Source of the DNA: Lishizhenia sp.
GTDB taxonomy: Bacteria; Bacteroidota; Bacteroidia; Flavobacteriales_D; Crocinitomicaceae
Reading direction: 5' to 3'
NCBI GenBank assembly: GCA_007117355.1
Contig: SKGS01000145.1
Span: forward strand, 1 to 34,477
Length of the DNA stretch: 34,477 nucleotides
The notes under the pieces were generated by a model. That model saw only the letters and a list, made by a program, of their open reading frames with translations. It did no database searches and was not told the DNA's origin. The translations under genes and the position numbers were made by a program. Below, piece by piece: positions 15,744 to 25,116 of the stretch; within the stretch, counting starts at the first letter, position 1, and every line of letters starts with the position of its first letter.

Positions 15744-17060
15744 ATGAAATTGATGCATAATTTATTTAGTGATTTCTCGGAGTCTTTTAAGGAAGATTGG
15801 ATAGCACAATTAACCAAAGATCTTAAAGGAAAGTCCATAGAAGAAGCCCTTCACATTAAGGATGAAATTGAAGATATTGAATGGTCTGCTTTTCAATATT
15901 CTTCGGATTACAAAGGAGATCAATCTCATCCTGGTAACTTCCCTTTTGAACGCGGTGGAAGTGCTAAAAATAATCATTGGGATACTGTTAGTGTGATTCA
16001 ACAGTCAGACGCTAAAACAATGAAAAAGAACGCCTTGAAAGCACTAATGAATGGCTCAGATAATGTGGATATTGATTTAGTAGGTTTGTCAAATGAAGAA
16101 ATAAAGACAGCGTTAAATGGAATCGAATTTCAATATATTCGCTCCTCTATTACTTACCATAATGACCAACAACTTTCATTCTTGTTGGAATTACTAGAAG
16201 ATGTTCCAGCTGAAAATATATCCTTAATTCCGTCAAATGAAAACTTAAAACGTTCAGTTGCACATCGAAATGTTTTAATAAATGCTTATAAAGTGCATGA
16301 AGCAGGTGGGAATGCGACACAAGAAATTGCATATGCATTACACAAAGGTCATGAAGTCTTGTTTAATATTTTAAAAAATGGAACTGATTTAAAAAATGCT
16401 TTATCGCAATTCAAATTTCGTTTTGGTATTGGTTCAAACTATTTTTTAGAAATATGCAAATTTCGTGTTTTTCGCTCGTTATGGTCGCAAATTGTTTTTG
16501 GGTATGCATCAGACAAAACTGCTATTTCGCCTGTTTTCGTTGAGGCAAGAACGGGAAATATTAATAAATCGCTTCAAGACCCTTACACCAACTTATTGAG
16601 ACAAACGACAGAGGCGATGTCAGCGGTAATCGGTGGAATAGACGAATTAACAATTCTACCTTATTCTTTTCGATCGCAAGGAAGTGATGATAAAAAAGCG
16701 CAGCGTTTGGCAACGAATATTTCGCTCATTTTAAAAGAAGAAGCATTTCTAAGTCATGTGGTGGATGCAACAGGAGGTGCTTATAATCTTGAAAAACTTA
16801 CCAATCGACTAGTGGATAAAAGTTGGGCACTATTTTTATCGCTTGAAAAAGAAGGTTTGAGTTATTTGAAAAAAGTAATTGCCAAGACATCAAAATTACG
16901 CATTCAAAAATTTCAAAATAATGAACTCACACTAATTGGAATCAATAAATATTTTAATCCAGAAAAAGTAGCGATTAATTGGGGTGAAAGAATCGAAAAT
17001 GAGCTAGGTGCTGAATTAATTTTGGAGCGAGATGTACAACTGAAAAGTGCAGAAATTTAG
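15744..17060 (+). CDS. mutA: Methylmalonyl-CoA mutase small subunit
   Basis: A 438-residue MutA. It resembles the TIM-barrel part of the large subunit (for example [20 protein letters not shown] against the matching MutB segment) but stops before any cobalamin-binding domain, so it is shorter than the ~620-residue small subunits of actinobacteria; this short form fits Bacteroidota. The family's small subunit is non-catalytic and stabilises the heterodimer. Conserved pieces include [27 protein letters not shown] and [15 protein letters not shown]. It is the first gene of the operon; mutB starts 13 bases after its stop if the ATG at 17074 is used. The ATG at 15744 sits 13 bases behind a strong promoter box; a second ATG at 15753 is also possible. 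Confidence 0.93.
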   Translation: MKLMHNLFSDFSESFKEDWIAQLTKDLKGKSIEEALHIKDEIEDIEWSAFQYSSDYKGDQSHPGNFPFERGGSAKNNHWDTVSVIQQSDAKTMKKNALKALMNGSDNVDIDLVGLSNEEIKTALNGIEFQYIRSSITYHNDQQLSFLLELLEDVPAENISLIPSNENLKRSVAHRNVLINAYKVHEAGGNATQEIAYALHKGHEVLFNILKNGTDLKNALSQFKFRFGIGSNYFLEICKFRVFRSLWSQIVFGYASDKTAISPVFVEARTGNINKSLQDPYTNLLRQTTEAMSAVIGGIDELTILPYSFRSQGSDDKKAQRLATNISLILKEEAFLSHVVDATGGAYNLEKLTNRLVDKSWALFLSLEKEGLSYLKKVIAKTSKLRIQKFQNNELTLIGINKYFNPEKVAINWGERIENELGAELILERDVQLKSAEI

Positions 17061-17073
17061 AATACAAGAAACA

Positions 17074-19203
17074 ATGAAAAAAATAGATTTTTCTCTACAT
17101 AAATGGAATTTACAAACTGAAAAAACAAGCGAAGCCCAAGCTACGATTGAAACAGCAGAAAAAATTCCTTTAAAATCATTTTACACTTTCGAAGACATAA
17201 ATGAACTTCCTTTTGGAAACTTTGTGTCGGGGATAGCACCTTATCTGCGAGGGCCTTACAGTACCATGTACACCGTTCGACCTTGGACTATTCGCCAGTA
17301 TGCTGGTTTTTCTACCGCAGAAGAATCCAATGCTTTTTATAAAAGAAACTTAGCGGCAGGACAAAAAGGATTGTCCGTTGCATTCGATTTGGCTACACAC
17401 AGGGGGTATGATTCTGACCACGAAAGAGTTGTAGGTGACGTAGGGAAAGCAGGGGTTGCTATTGATTCTATTTTGGACATGAAACTGTTGTTCGATGGAA
17501 TCCCTTTAGATAAAATGTCGGTTTCGATGACCATGAATGGTGCTGTAATTCCAATTATGGCCTTTTACATTGTCGCAGCAGAGGAACAAGGAGTGGATAA
17601 AAGTCTATTAGCTGGTACCATTCAAAACGATATTCTAAAGGAATTCATGGTGCGAAACACTTATATTTATCCACCAACTCCATCTATGAAGATAATTTCG
17701 GATATTTTTGAATATACTTCAAAGTACATGCCGAAATTCAATTCTATTTCCATTTCTGGTTACCACATGCAAGAGGCTGGAGCAACGGCTGCAATTGAAT
17801 TGGCTTACACTTTGGCTGATGGTTTGGAGTATTTGCGAGCTGGAATTAATGCGGGTTTAAAAGTAGATGAATTTGCTCCAAGACTTAGTTTCTTTTGGGC
17901 AATTGGCATGAATCATTTTATGGAAATTGCTAAAATGCGAGCAGGAAGATTGTTATGGTCGAAATTAGTAAAGCAATTTAATCCTACGAATCCAAAATCT
18001 ATGGCCTTGCGAACGCATTGTCAAACATCGGGATGGAGTCTTACAGAGCAAGACCCGTTTAATAATGTGGCACGAACATGTATTGAGGCTCTTGCCGCAG
18101 CCCTCGGAGGAACACAATCATTGCACACAAATGCGTTGGATGAAGCGATTGCACTTCCAACTGATTTTTCAGCAAGAATTGCGCGTAATACTCAGATTTA
18201 TTTGCAAGAGGAAACGAAAATCACCTCCTTTATTGATCCTTGGGGTGGAAGTTACTATGTAGAAAGTCTTACCAATTCTTTAGTGGAGGAAGCGTGGAAA
18301 CTAATCCAAGAGGTAGAAGAACTTGGAGGAATGGCAAAAGCAATAGAGACAGGCGTTCCTAAAATGCGAATTGAAGAGGCTGCTGCTCGCAAACAAGCAA
18401 GATTAGACGCTCAAAAAGATATTTTAGTTGGTGTTAATCGTTATCAGCTTGAAAAAGAAGAGGTGATAGACATTCTGGAAGTTGACAATACCAAAGTTCG
18501 AGCTGCACAAATTGAACGCTTGAATAAACTTAGAGCGGAAAGAAATGAGGAGAAGTGTCAAGCAGTTTTAGCCAAATTAGAAGAGGTTGCACGTTCTGGA
18601 AAAGGCAACTTGTTAGAGGCCGCTGTTGAATGTGCTAGAGAAAGGGCTAGTTTAGGAGAAATTTCCTTAGCTTTAGAAAAAGTTTATGGAAGGTACCAAG
18701 CTACTATTCGTTCAATTAGTGGTGTATATTCAGCTGAAGCAATGGAAGATAAAGATTTTGGGCAAGCAAAGGCTAAAGCAGATGAGTTTGCTGAATTGGA
18801 AGGAAGAAGACCTAGAATTATGGTCGCTAAAATGGGGCAAGACGGTCACGATAGAGGAGCGAAAGTAATCGCAACTTCTTTCGCAGATATTGGTTTTGAT
18901 GTGGATATCGGTCCCTTGTTTCAAACCCCAAAAGAAGCAGCCAAGCAAGCGGTAGAAAACGATGTTCACGTTCTTGGTGTATCTTCTTTGGCAGCGGGAC
19001 ACAAAACACTCGTTCCACAAGTTATTGCTGAATTAGAAGAATTAGGAAGGGGAGATATTATGGTTGTTGCAGGTGGTGTGATTCCACAACAAGATTATGA
19101 ATTTTTGTACGAAGCTGGAGTATTTGGTGTTTTCGGACCGGGGACAAAAATTTCCAAAGCTGCAATTTCTATCTTAGATTTACTTATAGAAACAGCCAAA
19201 TAA
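17074..19203 (+). CDS. mutB: Methylmalonyl-CoA mutase large subunit
   Basis: The catalytic, B12-dependent subunit, 709 residues from the ATG at 17074. It interconverts (R)-methylmalonyl-CoA and succinyl-CoA, linking propionate and branched-chain metabolism to the TCA cycle. The substrate-barrel domain is N-terminal, with [18 protein letters not shown] and [20 protein letters not shown]. The cobalamin-binding domain is C-terminal, with DGHDRG (about 590-595; H592 is the lower cobalt ligand), followed by [14 protein letters not shown] and [16 protein letters not shown] at 17047 in the same frame would add nine residues and overlap mutA by 14 bases; I prefer the ATG because family members start near it. 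The chaperone MeaB and the epimerase are not in the window. Confidence 0.97.
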   Translation: MKKIDFSLHKWNLQTEKTSEAQATIETAEKIPLKSFYTFEDINELPFGNFVSGIAPYLRGPYSTMYTVRPWTIRQYAGFSTAEESNAFYKRNLAAGQKGLSVAFDLATHRGYDSDHERVVGDVGKAGVAIDSILDMKLLFDGIPLDKMSVSMTMNGAVIPIMAFYIVAAEEQGVDKSLLAGTIQNDILKEFMVRNTYIYPPTPSMKIISDIFEYTSKYMPKFNSISISGYHMQEAGATAAIELAYTLADGLEYLRAGINAGLKVDEFAPRLSFFWAIGMNHFMEIAKMRAGRLLWSKLVKQFNPTNPKSMALRTHCQTSGWSLTEQDPFNNVARTCIEALAAALGGTQSLHTNALDEAIALPTDFSARIARNTQIYLQEETKITSFIDPWGGSYYVESLTNSLVEEAWKLIQEVEELGGMAKAIETGVPKMRIEEAAARKQARLDAQKDILVGVNRYQLEKEEVIDILEVDNTKVRAAQIERLNKLRAERNEEKCQAVLAKLEEVARSGKGNLLEAAVECARERASLGEISLALEKVYGRYQATIRSISGVYSAEAMEDKDFGQAKAKADEFAELEGRRPRIMVAKMGQDGHDRGAKVIATSFADIGFDVDIGPLFQTPKEAAKQAVENDVHVLGVSSLAAGHKTLVPQVIAELEELGRGDIMVVAGGVIPQQDYEFLYEAGVFGVFGPGTKISKAAISILDLLIETAK

Positions 19204-19208
19204 ATAAT

Positions 19209-20261
19209 ATGAGAAGCGAGAAACTCGATAGGGCATACAAAAGTTTGATGATTATTGTTATAGTAATCTTAGCAATCCATTTTGCTGGAAACTTGATTAT
19301 GCCTATTTTGTTTTCTGGACTAATCTCCATTATTCTGGTTCCGTTTGCAGATTTTTTAGAAAGCAAAAAACTTCCTCGTGGATTTGCAGCTGTGCTCACT
19401 GTCGGAACTGCAACCACCTTACTTTTTGGGTTAGTGCTTATAATCTCGGTTCAAAGTCAGGAAATCGTCAAAGAAGTTCCAAGATTAATCGAAGATAGAC
19501 TCTCGAAAATAGATGTTCAAGAAATTCAAGTAAAATCTGAGCCTATCCTTACTTATATTAATGAACATGTGACCACAATTGAAGAGAGTATAGAAAGAGC
19601 CAAATCAATTGGAGTGAAATTAGTTAGGACATGGTTAATTGGGATTAAAGATGCTTTTTTATTCCTTATTCTTTGTCCAATTTATGTCTTCTTTATGCTA
19701 TTATGCCGTGAACATATTTTTCGCTTTATAATGGGTTTTCATGTTCAACAAGAGGAGGATGAGCAAAATGCTAAAAAATTAATTTTTGAAGTTAAATCTA
19801 GTATCTTTCATTACTTGAAAGGACTTTTTATCATAATGACTATTTCGGGAACTTGCACTTTTTTAGGATTGTATTTTGTCGGGATAGAATTTGCGCTATT
19901 TTTAGGTGTTTTGACAGCTATTCTCACACCTATTCCATATATTGGTGTTACAATTAGTGCATTAATACCAATATTGTTAGCCTTGTTTACAAAAGATAGC
20001 TTTTGGTATGTGGGAGGAGTTCTTTTAGTTTTTGCAATAGTGCAGTTCAATGAAAATTATGTGCTAATCCCACGAATAATGGGGAAAAGTGTTAATGTCA
20101 ACCCTTTAATTATCGTTTTGAGTTTGATTTTATTCGGCGCACTGACAGGAGTTATAGGAATGATACTAACAGTTCCTTTGCTTGCGGTAACTAAAGTAGT
20201 AATTAGTCATTATCCGCATCTTAAGCCATGGAATTATTTGTTGGAGGATAAACTTTCTTGA
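19209..20261 (+). CDS. AI-2E family transporter
   Basis: A 350-residue membrane protein of the AI-2E/PerM family. Two or three hydrophobic segments lie near the N-terminus (about 13-35 and 58-80), then a soluble, charged stretch (about 85-135), then a block of five or six membrane segments from 140 to 335. Typical segments are IPYIGVTISALIPILLAL and VNVNPLIIVLSLILFGALTG near the end. Family members export varied small molecules or act as sodium/proton antiporters; the AI-2 link is known for few, so the substrate is open. It starts five bases after mutB and is almost certainly in the same operon, though a functional link with methylmalonyl-CoA metabolism is not established. Confidence 0.9.
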   Translation: MRSEKLDRAYKSLMIIVIVILAIHFAGNLIMPILFSGLISIILVPFADFLESKKLPRGFAAVLTVGTATTLLFGLVLIISVQSQEIVKEVPRLIEDRLSKIDVQEIQVKSEPILTYINEHVTTIEESIERAKSIGVKLVRTWLIGIKDAFLFLILCPIYVFFMLLCREHIFRFIMGFHVQQEEDEQNAKKLIFEVKSSIFHYLKGLFIIMTISGTCTFLGLYFVGIEFALFLGVLTAILTPIPYIGVTISALIPILLALFTKDSFWYVGGVLLVFAIVQFNENYVLIPRIMGKSVNVNPLIIVLSLILFGALTGVIGMILTVPLLAVTKVVISHYPHLKPWNYLLEDKLS

Positions 20262-20295
20262 GAAACCAATAAGATAGAATGTTTATTAGTTACTA

Positions 20296-21693
20296 CTAGA
20301 TTAAATAAAGATACTTATCCAATAAATACAATAAAGCGGAAATTGTTGCCGCACCTAGTTCAAGCTCACGTTTATTTACGTTTTCGAACACATCATTAGC
20401 GTTATGATGAAAGTCGAAGTAACGTTGGCTGTCTGGCACAAAACCGATTAAAGCAGCTGAAGGGTAAAATTCTTTCAAAGGTCCAATATCGACCCCGCCA
20501 TATCCTTTAACAAACTTATGTACCTCATAAGGCTCAAATAAACGGGAAAAAGATTCTAGTAAAACGAGTTGTTCATCCATCCCATCTAGTGAAAAACCTC
20601 TTGGAGTAAAACCTCCTCTATCACTTTCTATTGCAGCAACGTGTTCTTCTCCTTTTTCATGCACGAGTTGTGCATAGGTCTTTCCACCCATATTTCCATT
20701 TTCTTCATTCATAAAAAACACCACTCGCAATGTGTAATTAGGACGGTAGTTTAATTCCTTTAATATGCGCAGCGCTTCCATAGTATGAACGATTCCAGCT
20801 CCGTCATCGTGAGCTCCTTCACCTAAATCCCATGAATCCAAATGTCCTCCTATTGTGATTACTTTATTAGGATATTTAGTTCCTCTTAATTCAGCTACAA
20901 CATTATGAGATGGTTTGTCAGGATGAGTTTTACAGTTTAATTCAAGAGAAAAAGTAACTTTCTCATCCGAATTTTTAATCTTGTTATAAAGTAATGTTGC
21001 ATCATTGGTGGATAATGCTGCTGCTGGAATTTTATTTACACCTTCTTCGTAACGTAATGAACCAGTATGCGGATGGTCATGCTCTGCTAAACTCAGTGAT
21101 CGAATAACAAGTGCTTTAGCTCCTAACTTTGCAGCGTCAACCGCTCCGAGACCACGAATAGGGTAGCACCCTCCATAAGCATTGAATGTAGAAATCATTT
21201 TTTCATCCATCGGTTGACTTATAAAAACTATTTTTCCTTCGACCTCTTCACGACTTGCTTTAAGTAGATCATCCCTAGTTTCAAACATGATTAGTTCTCC
21301 ATGCAAGAGGCCATTAGTGGCAATAGAACCACCAAGAGCTATTAAATTTACTTTTTGAATTTTTTCATCTCCTACTCTAAACCAACCTGTTTCTTGAGAA
21401 CCTCTTTCCCAGTGGGGAACCATAATATCTTGCAAGTAAACGGTATCGAAATTGTAACTTTCTAATTTTTCTTTGCCCCAAACTACTGCCATTTCAGCTT
21501 GAGCGGAACCTGAAAGTCTTGAACCGACATCTTTACATAAACTTCTTAAGTCTTCATATGCTTTGCCTTTTGAAAGAGCAATATCATACATTTTACGCAT
21601 CATGATACTGTCTTTTTCAAAATCGATATTTTGACTAAGCCCATTAAACGCTACTATTATTATAAGTATTATAAATTTGAATTGGTTTTGCAT
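20296..21693 (-). CDS. Secreted M28-family zinc peptidase with PA domain
   Basis: A 465-residue peptidase. An N-terminal signal peptide is visible (FKFIILIIIVAFNGLSQ). A protease-associated (PA) domain lies about 120-245. The M28 catalytic domain carries the co-catalytic zinc site: GGHLDSWDLGEGAHDDGAG (H and D ligands), the MNEENG pair (catalytic and bridging glutamates), ESDRGG, and a late histidine in FDFHHNANDVFE. Such enzymes are aminopeptidases or carboxypeptidases acting on peptides outside the cytoplasm; closest type is the PA-containing plasma glutamate carboxypeptidase-like group. No sorting domain is present, so it is probably periplasmic. A perfect -7 box (TAATTTTG) lies at 21744-21751 on its strand. 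It faces the AI-2E gene convergently with only 34 bases between and no evident terminator. Confidence 0.92.
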   Translation of the reverse strand: MQNQFKFIILIIIVAFNGLSQNIDFEKDSIMMRKMYDIALSKGKAYEDLRSLCKDVGSRLSGSAQAEMAVVWGKEKLESYNFDTVYLQDIMVPHWERGSQETGWFRVGDEKIQKVNLIALGGSIATNGLLHGELIMFETRDDLLKASREEVEGKIVFISQPMDEKMISTFNAYGGCYPIRGLGAVDAAKLGAKALVIRSLSLAEHDHPHTGSLRYEEGVNKIPAAALSTNDATLLYNKIKNSDEKVTFSLELNCKTHPDKPSHNVVAELRGTKYPNKVITIGGHLDSWDLGEGAHDDGAGIVHTMEALRILKELNYRPNYTLRVVFFMNEENGNMGGKTYAQLVHEKGEEHVAAIESDRGGFTPRGFSLDGMDEQLVLLESFSRLFEPYEVHKFVKGYGGVDIGPLKEFYPSAALIGFVPDSQRYFDFHHNANDVFENVNKRELELGAATISALLYLLDKYLYLI

Positions 21694-21743
21694 TTTGTAT
21701 AAGCTTGAGATGAGAAAATAAATTAAGCCGTAAAAATACGAAT

Positions 21744-21751
21744 CAAAATTA
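21744..21751 (-). promoter_or_regulatory. -7 promoter box for the M28 peptidase gene
   Basis: TAATTTTG on the minus strand, 50 bases before the ATG. No TTG at the -33 spacing. Confidence 0.45.
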
Positions 21752-21874
21752 CAAGTGCAAAAAGAAGAAAATTTATTTACAGGTAATACAGTTGCGTGAT
21801 TCCTTTGTTGTGAATTTTTCTGTTGCTAGAACCTAAAACTAAATCGAATTGAAATGAGATATAGAAATTCATCT

Positions 21875-21882
21875 TATTTTTG
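21875..21882 (+). promoter_or_regulatory. -7 promoter box for the rhodanese gene
   Basis: TATTTTTG, an exact TAnnTTTG match, 13 bases before the ATG at 21896. The nearest TTG (21849-21851) is 23 bases upstream, slightly longer than usual. Its position downstream of an earlier in-frame ATG (21854) helps decide the gene start. Confidence 0.55.
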
Positions 21883-21895
21883 TGAAAAAAATAAA

Positions 21896-22204
21896 ATGGA
21901 AAACTTAGACCAAACAACTTGGGTGGAAAAATCAAAAAATGACCCAAATGCTGTGATTTTAGATGTGCGAACCCCTAACGAGTGCGCACAAGGAATAATT
22001 GAAGGAGCAAAAATTCATGATTTCTTTGATGCTGAAAAGTTCATAAATGCTATAGATCATATGGATAAATCTAAAAGCTATTACATTTATTGTCGCAGTG
22101 GTAATAGAAGTGGTCAGGCATGCCAAATAATGGAGCAAAAAGGCTTTAAAAACACTTTTAATCTTGTTGGAGGAATTTTAGAATGGCAAGGAGATCTTGT
22201 TTAG
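21896..22204 (+). CDS. Single-domain rhodanese-like sulfurtransferase
   Basis: A 102-residue single rhodanese domain. The segments VILDVRTPNECAQGIIEGA and the active-site loop CRSGNRSG are clear; the catalytic cysteine is C66. The six-residue loop and the arginine after the cysteine fit sulfurtransferases of the GlpE/PspE type acting on thiosulfate or persulfide carriers. I chose the ATG at 21896, not 21854, because a perfect -7 promoter box (21875-21882) lies between them and the protein from 21896 begins right at the domain. No signal peptide is present, so it is cytoplasmic. It is probably a one-gene unit upstream of sucA, which has its own promoter. Confidence 0.85.
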   Translation: MENLDQTTWVEKSKNDPNAVILDVRTPNECAQGIIEGAKIHDFFDAEKFINAIDHMDKSKSYYIYCRSGNRSGQACQIMEQKGFKNTFNLVGGILEWQGDLV

Positions 22205-22358
22205 AATTGTTCATTTAGGGGGAAATAAATTGGTTTTAATTTGGGTTAATTGCAATAAACATCTTAAAAATTAATAAAACATAAATTTATTACACTTTTC
22301 CCACATGCCAAGTAATTAAAAATTGTAGCTTTGTTTCTCCATTAGTGTAATTAAAAAT
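22205..22358. other. Gap between rhodanese gene and sucA
   Basis: 154 bases, very AT-rich, including an inverted repeat TAATAAA-ACATAAA-TTTATTA near 22272. It has no T-run like a terminator and no gene. Confidence 0.35.
22326..22333 (+). promoter_or_regulatory. -7 promoter box of sucAB
   Basis: TAGCTTTG, preceded by AAAAATTG and followed by TTTCT, the same arrangement as at mutA. No TTG exists at the 19-base spacing. The ATG of sucA is 25 bases downstream. Confidence 0.6.
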
Positions 22359-25079
22359 ATGGACAAAATATCATACATCGGCAACGCAGACGTTAATGCA
22401 ATTGAACACCTCTACCAGTCTTACAGAAAAGACCCTGATAGCGTAGATATAGGTTGGCAAAAATTCTTCGAAGGTTTTGAATTTGCGCAGACAAACTATA
22501 ACGAGGGAGAAGGAGTTCCTGAAAATTTTCAAAAAGAATTTAAAGTATTAAACCTCATAGATGGTTATAGATCAAGAGGTCACTTGTTTACTAAGACGAA
22601 CCCAGTTCGAGAGCGAAGAAAGTATTCTCCAACTTTAGATATTGAAAATTTTGGTTTATCAGAAGCTGACCTTGAAATTGAATTTCAAGCAGGAAGTGAA
22701 ATTGGAATTGGTAAAGCGAAGTTAAAAGATATTATAAACCATTTACAAGAAGCTTACTGTCAAAGTATTGGTTTAGAGTTTCATTATATCCGTGATCCTG
22801 AACGTAAAAAATGGTTCATGGATAAACTCGAATTGAACAACCGTCCAAAATTTGACAAAGCAGAAAAAAAGATTATTCACAAGAAACTAAGTGAAGCTAC
22901 TCTTTTTGAGCAGTTTCTTCAGCGTAAATATGTTGGGCAAAAACGCTTTTCCGTTGAAGGTGGAGAGTCGCTCATAACTGGTCTCGATAGACTTGTTAAA
23001 AAAGGGGCAGACCTTGGAGTAGAGGAGTTTGTAATGGGAATGGCGCATAGAGGTCGTTTGAACACACTTGTGAACATCTTTAAAAAGGATATTGAAGAAC
23101 TCTTTGGAGAGTTTGAAGGGAAAAGTTATTATGATGACGACTCTTTCGATGGTGATGTTAAATACCATTTAGGACAAACAAGAACAGTTGAGGTTGGTGA
23201 TAAAAAAGTAAATCTTACCTTAGCACCAAACCCTTCGCATTTAGAAGCTGTTGATCCTGTCGTTGAAGGAATTGTCCGCGCGAAAATTGATAATTACCTT
23301 CACTCTGAGGATAAAATAGTACCTATACTTGTACATGGTGATGCTGCAATTGCAGGACAAGGAGTAGTTTATGAAGTGGTACAAATGGAAAGCCTTGACG
23401 GTTACAGAACAGGTGGAACTATTCATATTGTGGTAAATAATCAGGTTGGATTTACCACAAACTACCTCGATGCCCGCTCAAGTACTTATTGTACCGATGT
23501 TGGTAAAACAACATTAAGTCCTGTTTTCCACGTGAATGGAGATGACATCGAGGCGGTTGCACAAACATTTTTAATTGCTTTAGAGTATAGACAAAAATTC
23601 CACAGAGATATTTTCATTGATATACTTTGTTATAGAAAATATGGACATAATGAAGGGGATGAACCGAAATTCACTCAGCCTAAATTATACAAAGCACTTG
23701 CAAAGCATCCAACACCATTGGAAATTTACACCAAGGAATTAGTTTATCAAGGTGTTATTACAGATGATGAAATAAAGCAACTTAATGATGAACTTACTAA
23801 TCAGTTGGATACTCGTTTTGACGCTTCTAAAAAGAAAGAAAAAGTTAACGTTACAAACTTCCTAGGTGATGCTTGGGAAGGAATAGGATATGCGAAACAG
23901 GCAGATTTCGAGAGTTCTCCAAAAACTGCCGTTTCGAAAGAGAAGCTCGTGGAATTAGGAACAAAACTAGCTACTTTACCAGAGGGTAAAAAGATTTTTA
24001 GAAAAGTCCAGAAGCTTTTCAAAGATCGTCTAACAATGCTTGAAAAAGACCAACTAGATTGGGGAATGGCTGAAATGATGGCTTATGCTTCGCTTTTAGT
24101 AGAAGGTCATCCTGTAAGAATTTCAGGTCAAGATGTTGAAAGAGGAACATTTTCTCACAGACATGCTGTAGTTAAAACCGAGGATGATGAAGAAGAAATC
24201 ATTACGCTAAATCATCTAGAAGATGGACAAGCAAAAATGACAATTTACAATTCTTTATTATCTGAATATGGTGTTCTAGGATTTGATTATGGTTACTCGC
24301 TTGCTACACCAAACGGATTGACTATTTGGGAAGCACAGTTTGGTGACTTTATGAATGGAGCGCAAATCATGATAGACCAATTTATTACGGCTGCCGAAGA
24401 TAAATGGAACGTACAATCTGGTCTTGTAATGCTACTTCCTCATGGATATGAAGGACAAGGAGCTGAACATTCTTCTGCTAGGTTAGAACGTTTTTTACAG
24501 TCTTGTGGTGATTTGAATATTCAAGTTGTAAATTCCACAACACCAGCAAATCATTTTCACGCTTTACGTCGTCAGTTAGCGAGAAATTTCAGAAAACCAA
24601 TGGTTGTTTTCTCTCCAAAATTGTTGTTGCGTTACCCTAAAGCGGTATCTAGCGTAAATGACTTGGCTTCAGAAGGTTTTCAAGAAGTTATAGACGACCC
24701 AAGCAATAAGCATAAAACAGCCAAGACGGTTGTTCTTTGTTCAGGTAAAGTGTATTATGACTTTATTGAAGAGGCTGAACAACGAGGTGTTAATGACATC
24801 GCATTTGTGAGGGTTGAACAACTTTATCCTCTACCGCAAAAACAAATTGATGAAGTTCTAGCAAAATATACCAATGCTGAAAATTTTGTTTGGGGACAAG
24901 AAGAGCCGCAAAACATGGGGGCTTGGACTTATATGGCAATGAATTTACGCCATATCGACTTGAAGGTGGTTGCTCGAGCTGCATCAGCGTCGCCTGCCGC
25001 TGGAGCTAAAGAGATTCATTTGAGAAGATTAAAGAAATTGTACGATAGCTTGTTTGAATTCTCAGCTGTACAAGTGTAA
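22359..25079 (+). CDS. sucA: 2-oxoglutarate dehydrogenase E1 component
   Basis: A 906-residue thiamine-diphosphate enzyme, close to the usual ~900-930. It decarboxylates 2-oxoglutarate and passes the succinyl group to the lipoyl arm of SucB. The N-terminal helix that anchors E1 to the complex is present (NAIEHLYQSYRKDPDSVDIG). Active-site stretches include MGMAHRGRLNTL (about H230), YHLGQTR, LAPNPSHLEAVDP, HGDAAIAGQG, the cofactor-binding region NNQVGFTT to HVNGDDIEAV, and RKYGHNEGDEP. The C-terminal half has the transketolase-like segments GQDVERGTFSHRHAV and LPHGYEGQGAEHSSARLERF. sucB follows after 37 bases; the pair is one operon. The E3 gene is elsewhere. Confidence 0.98.
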   Translation: MDKISYIGNADVNAIEHLYQSYRKDPDSVDIGWQKFFEGFEFAQTNYNEGEGVPENFQKEFKVLNLIDGYRSRGHLFTKTNPVRERRKYSPTLDIENFGLSEADLEIEFQAGSEIGIGKAKLKDIINHLQEAYCQSIGLEFHYIRDPERKKWFMDKLELNNRPKFDKAEKKIIHKKLSEATLFEQFLQRKYVGQKRFSVEGGESLITGLDRLVKKGADLGVEEFVMGMAHRGRLNTLVNIFKKDIEELFGEFEGKSYYDDDSFDGDVKYHLGQTRTVEVGDKKVNLTLAPNPSHLEAVDPVVEGIVRAKIDNYLHSEDKIVPILVHGDAAIAGQGVVYEVVQMESLDGYRTGGTIHIVVNNQVGFTTNYLDARSSTYCTDVGKTTLSPVFHVNGDDIEAVAQTFLIALEYRQKFHRDIFIDILCYRKYGHNEGDEPKFTQPKLYKALAKHPTPLEIYTKELVYQGVITDDEIKQLNDELTNQLDTRFDASKKKEKVNVTNFLGDAWEGIGYAKQADFESSPKTAVSKEKLVELGTKLATLPEGKKIFRKVQKLFKDRLTMLEKDQLDWGMAEMMAYASLLVEGHPVRISGQDVERGTFSHRHAVVKTEDDEEEIITLNHLEDGQAKMTIYNSLLSEYGVLGFDYGYSLATPNGLTIWEAQFGDFMNGAQIMIDQFITAAEDKWNVQSGLVMLLPHGYEGQGAEHSSARLERFLQSCGDLNIQVVNSTTPANHFHALRRQLARNFRKPMVVFSPKLLLRYPKAVSSVNDLASEGFQEVIDDPSNKHKTAKTVVLCSGKVYYDFIEEAEQRGVNDIAFVRVEQLYPLPQKQIDEVLAKYTNAENFVWGQEEPQNMGAWTYMAMNLRHIDLKVVARAASASPAAGAKEIHLRRLKKLYDSLFEFSAVQV

Positions 25080-25116
25080 TGAATAGAAATAAAAACTTTT
25101 AATATAATACAACATC

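Noticed and set aside
17047-17073. GTG at 17047 as the mutB start
   Set aside because: It would overlap mutA and add nine residues outside the family's usual start; the ATG at 17074 is better, though the GTG cannot be excluded.
20262-20295. Terminator between the AI-2E transporter and M28 peptidase genes
   Set aside because: No stem with a T-run could be found in the short convergent gap.
21854-21895. Earlier ATG as the rhodanese start
   Set aside because: A perfect -7 promoter box lies inside this stretch, and the added residues are not part of the rhodanese domain.
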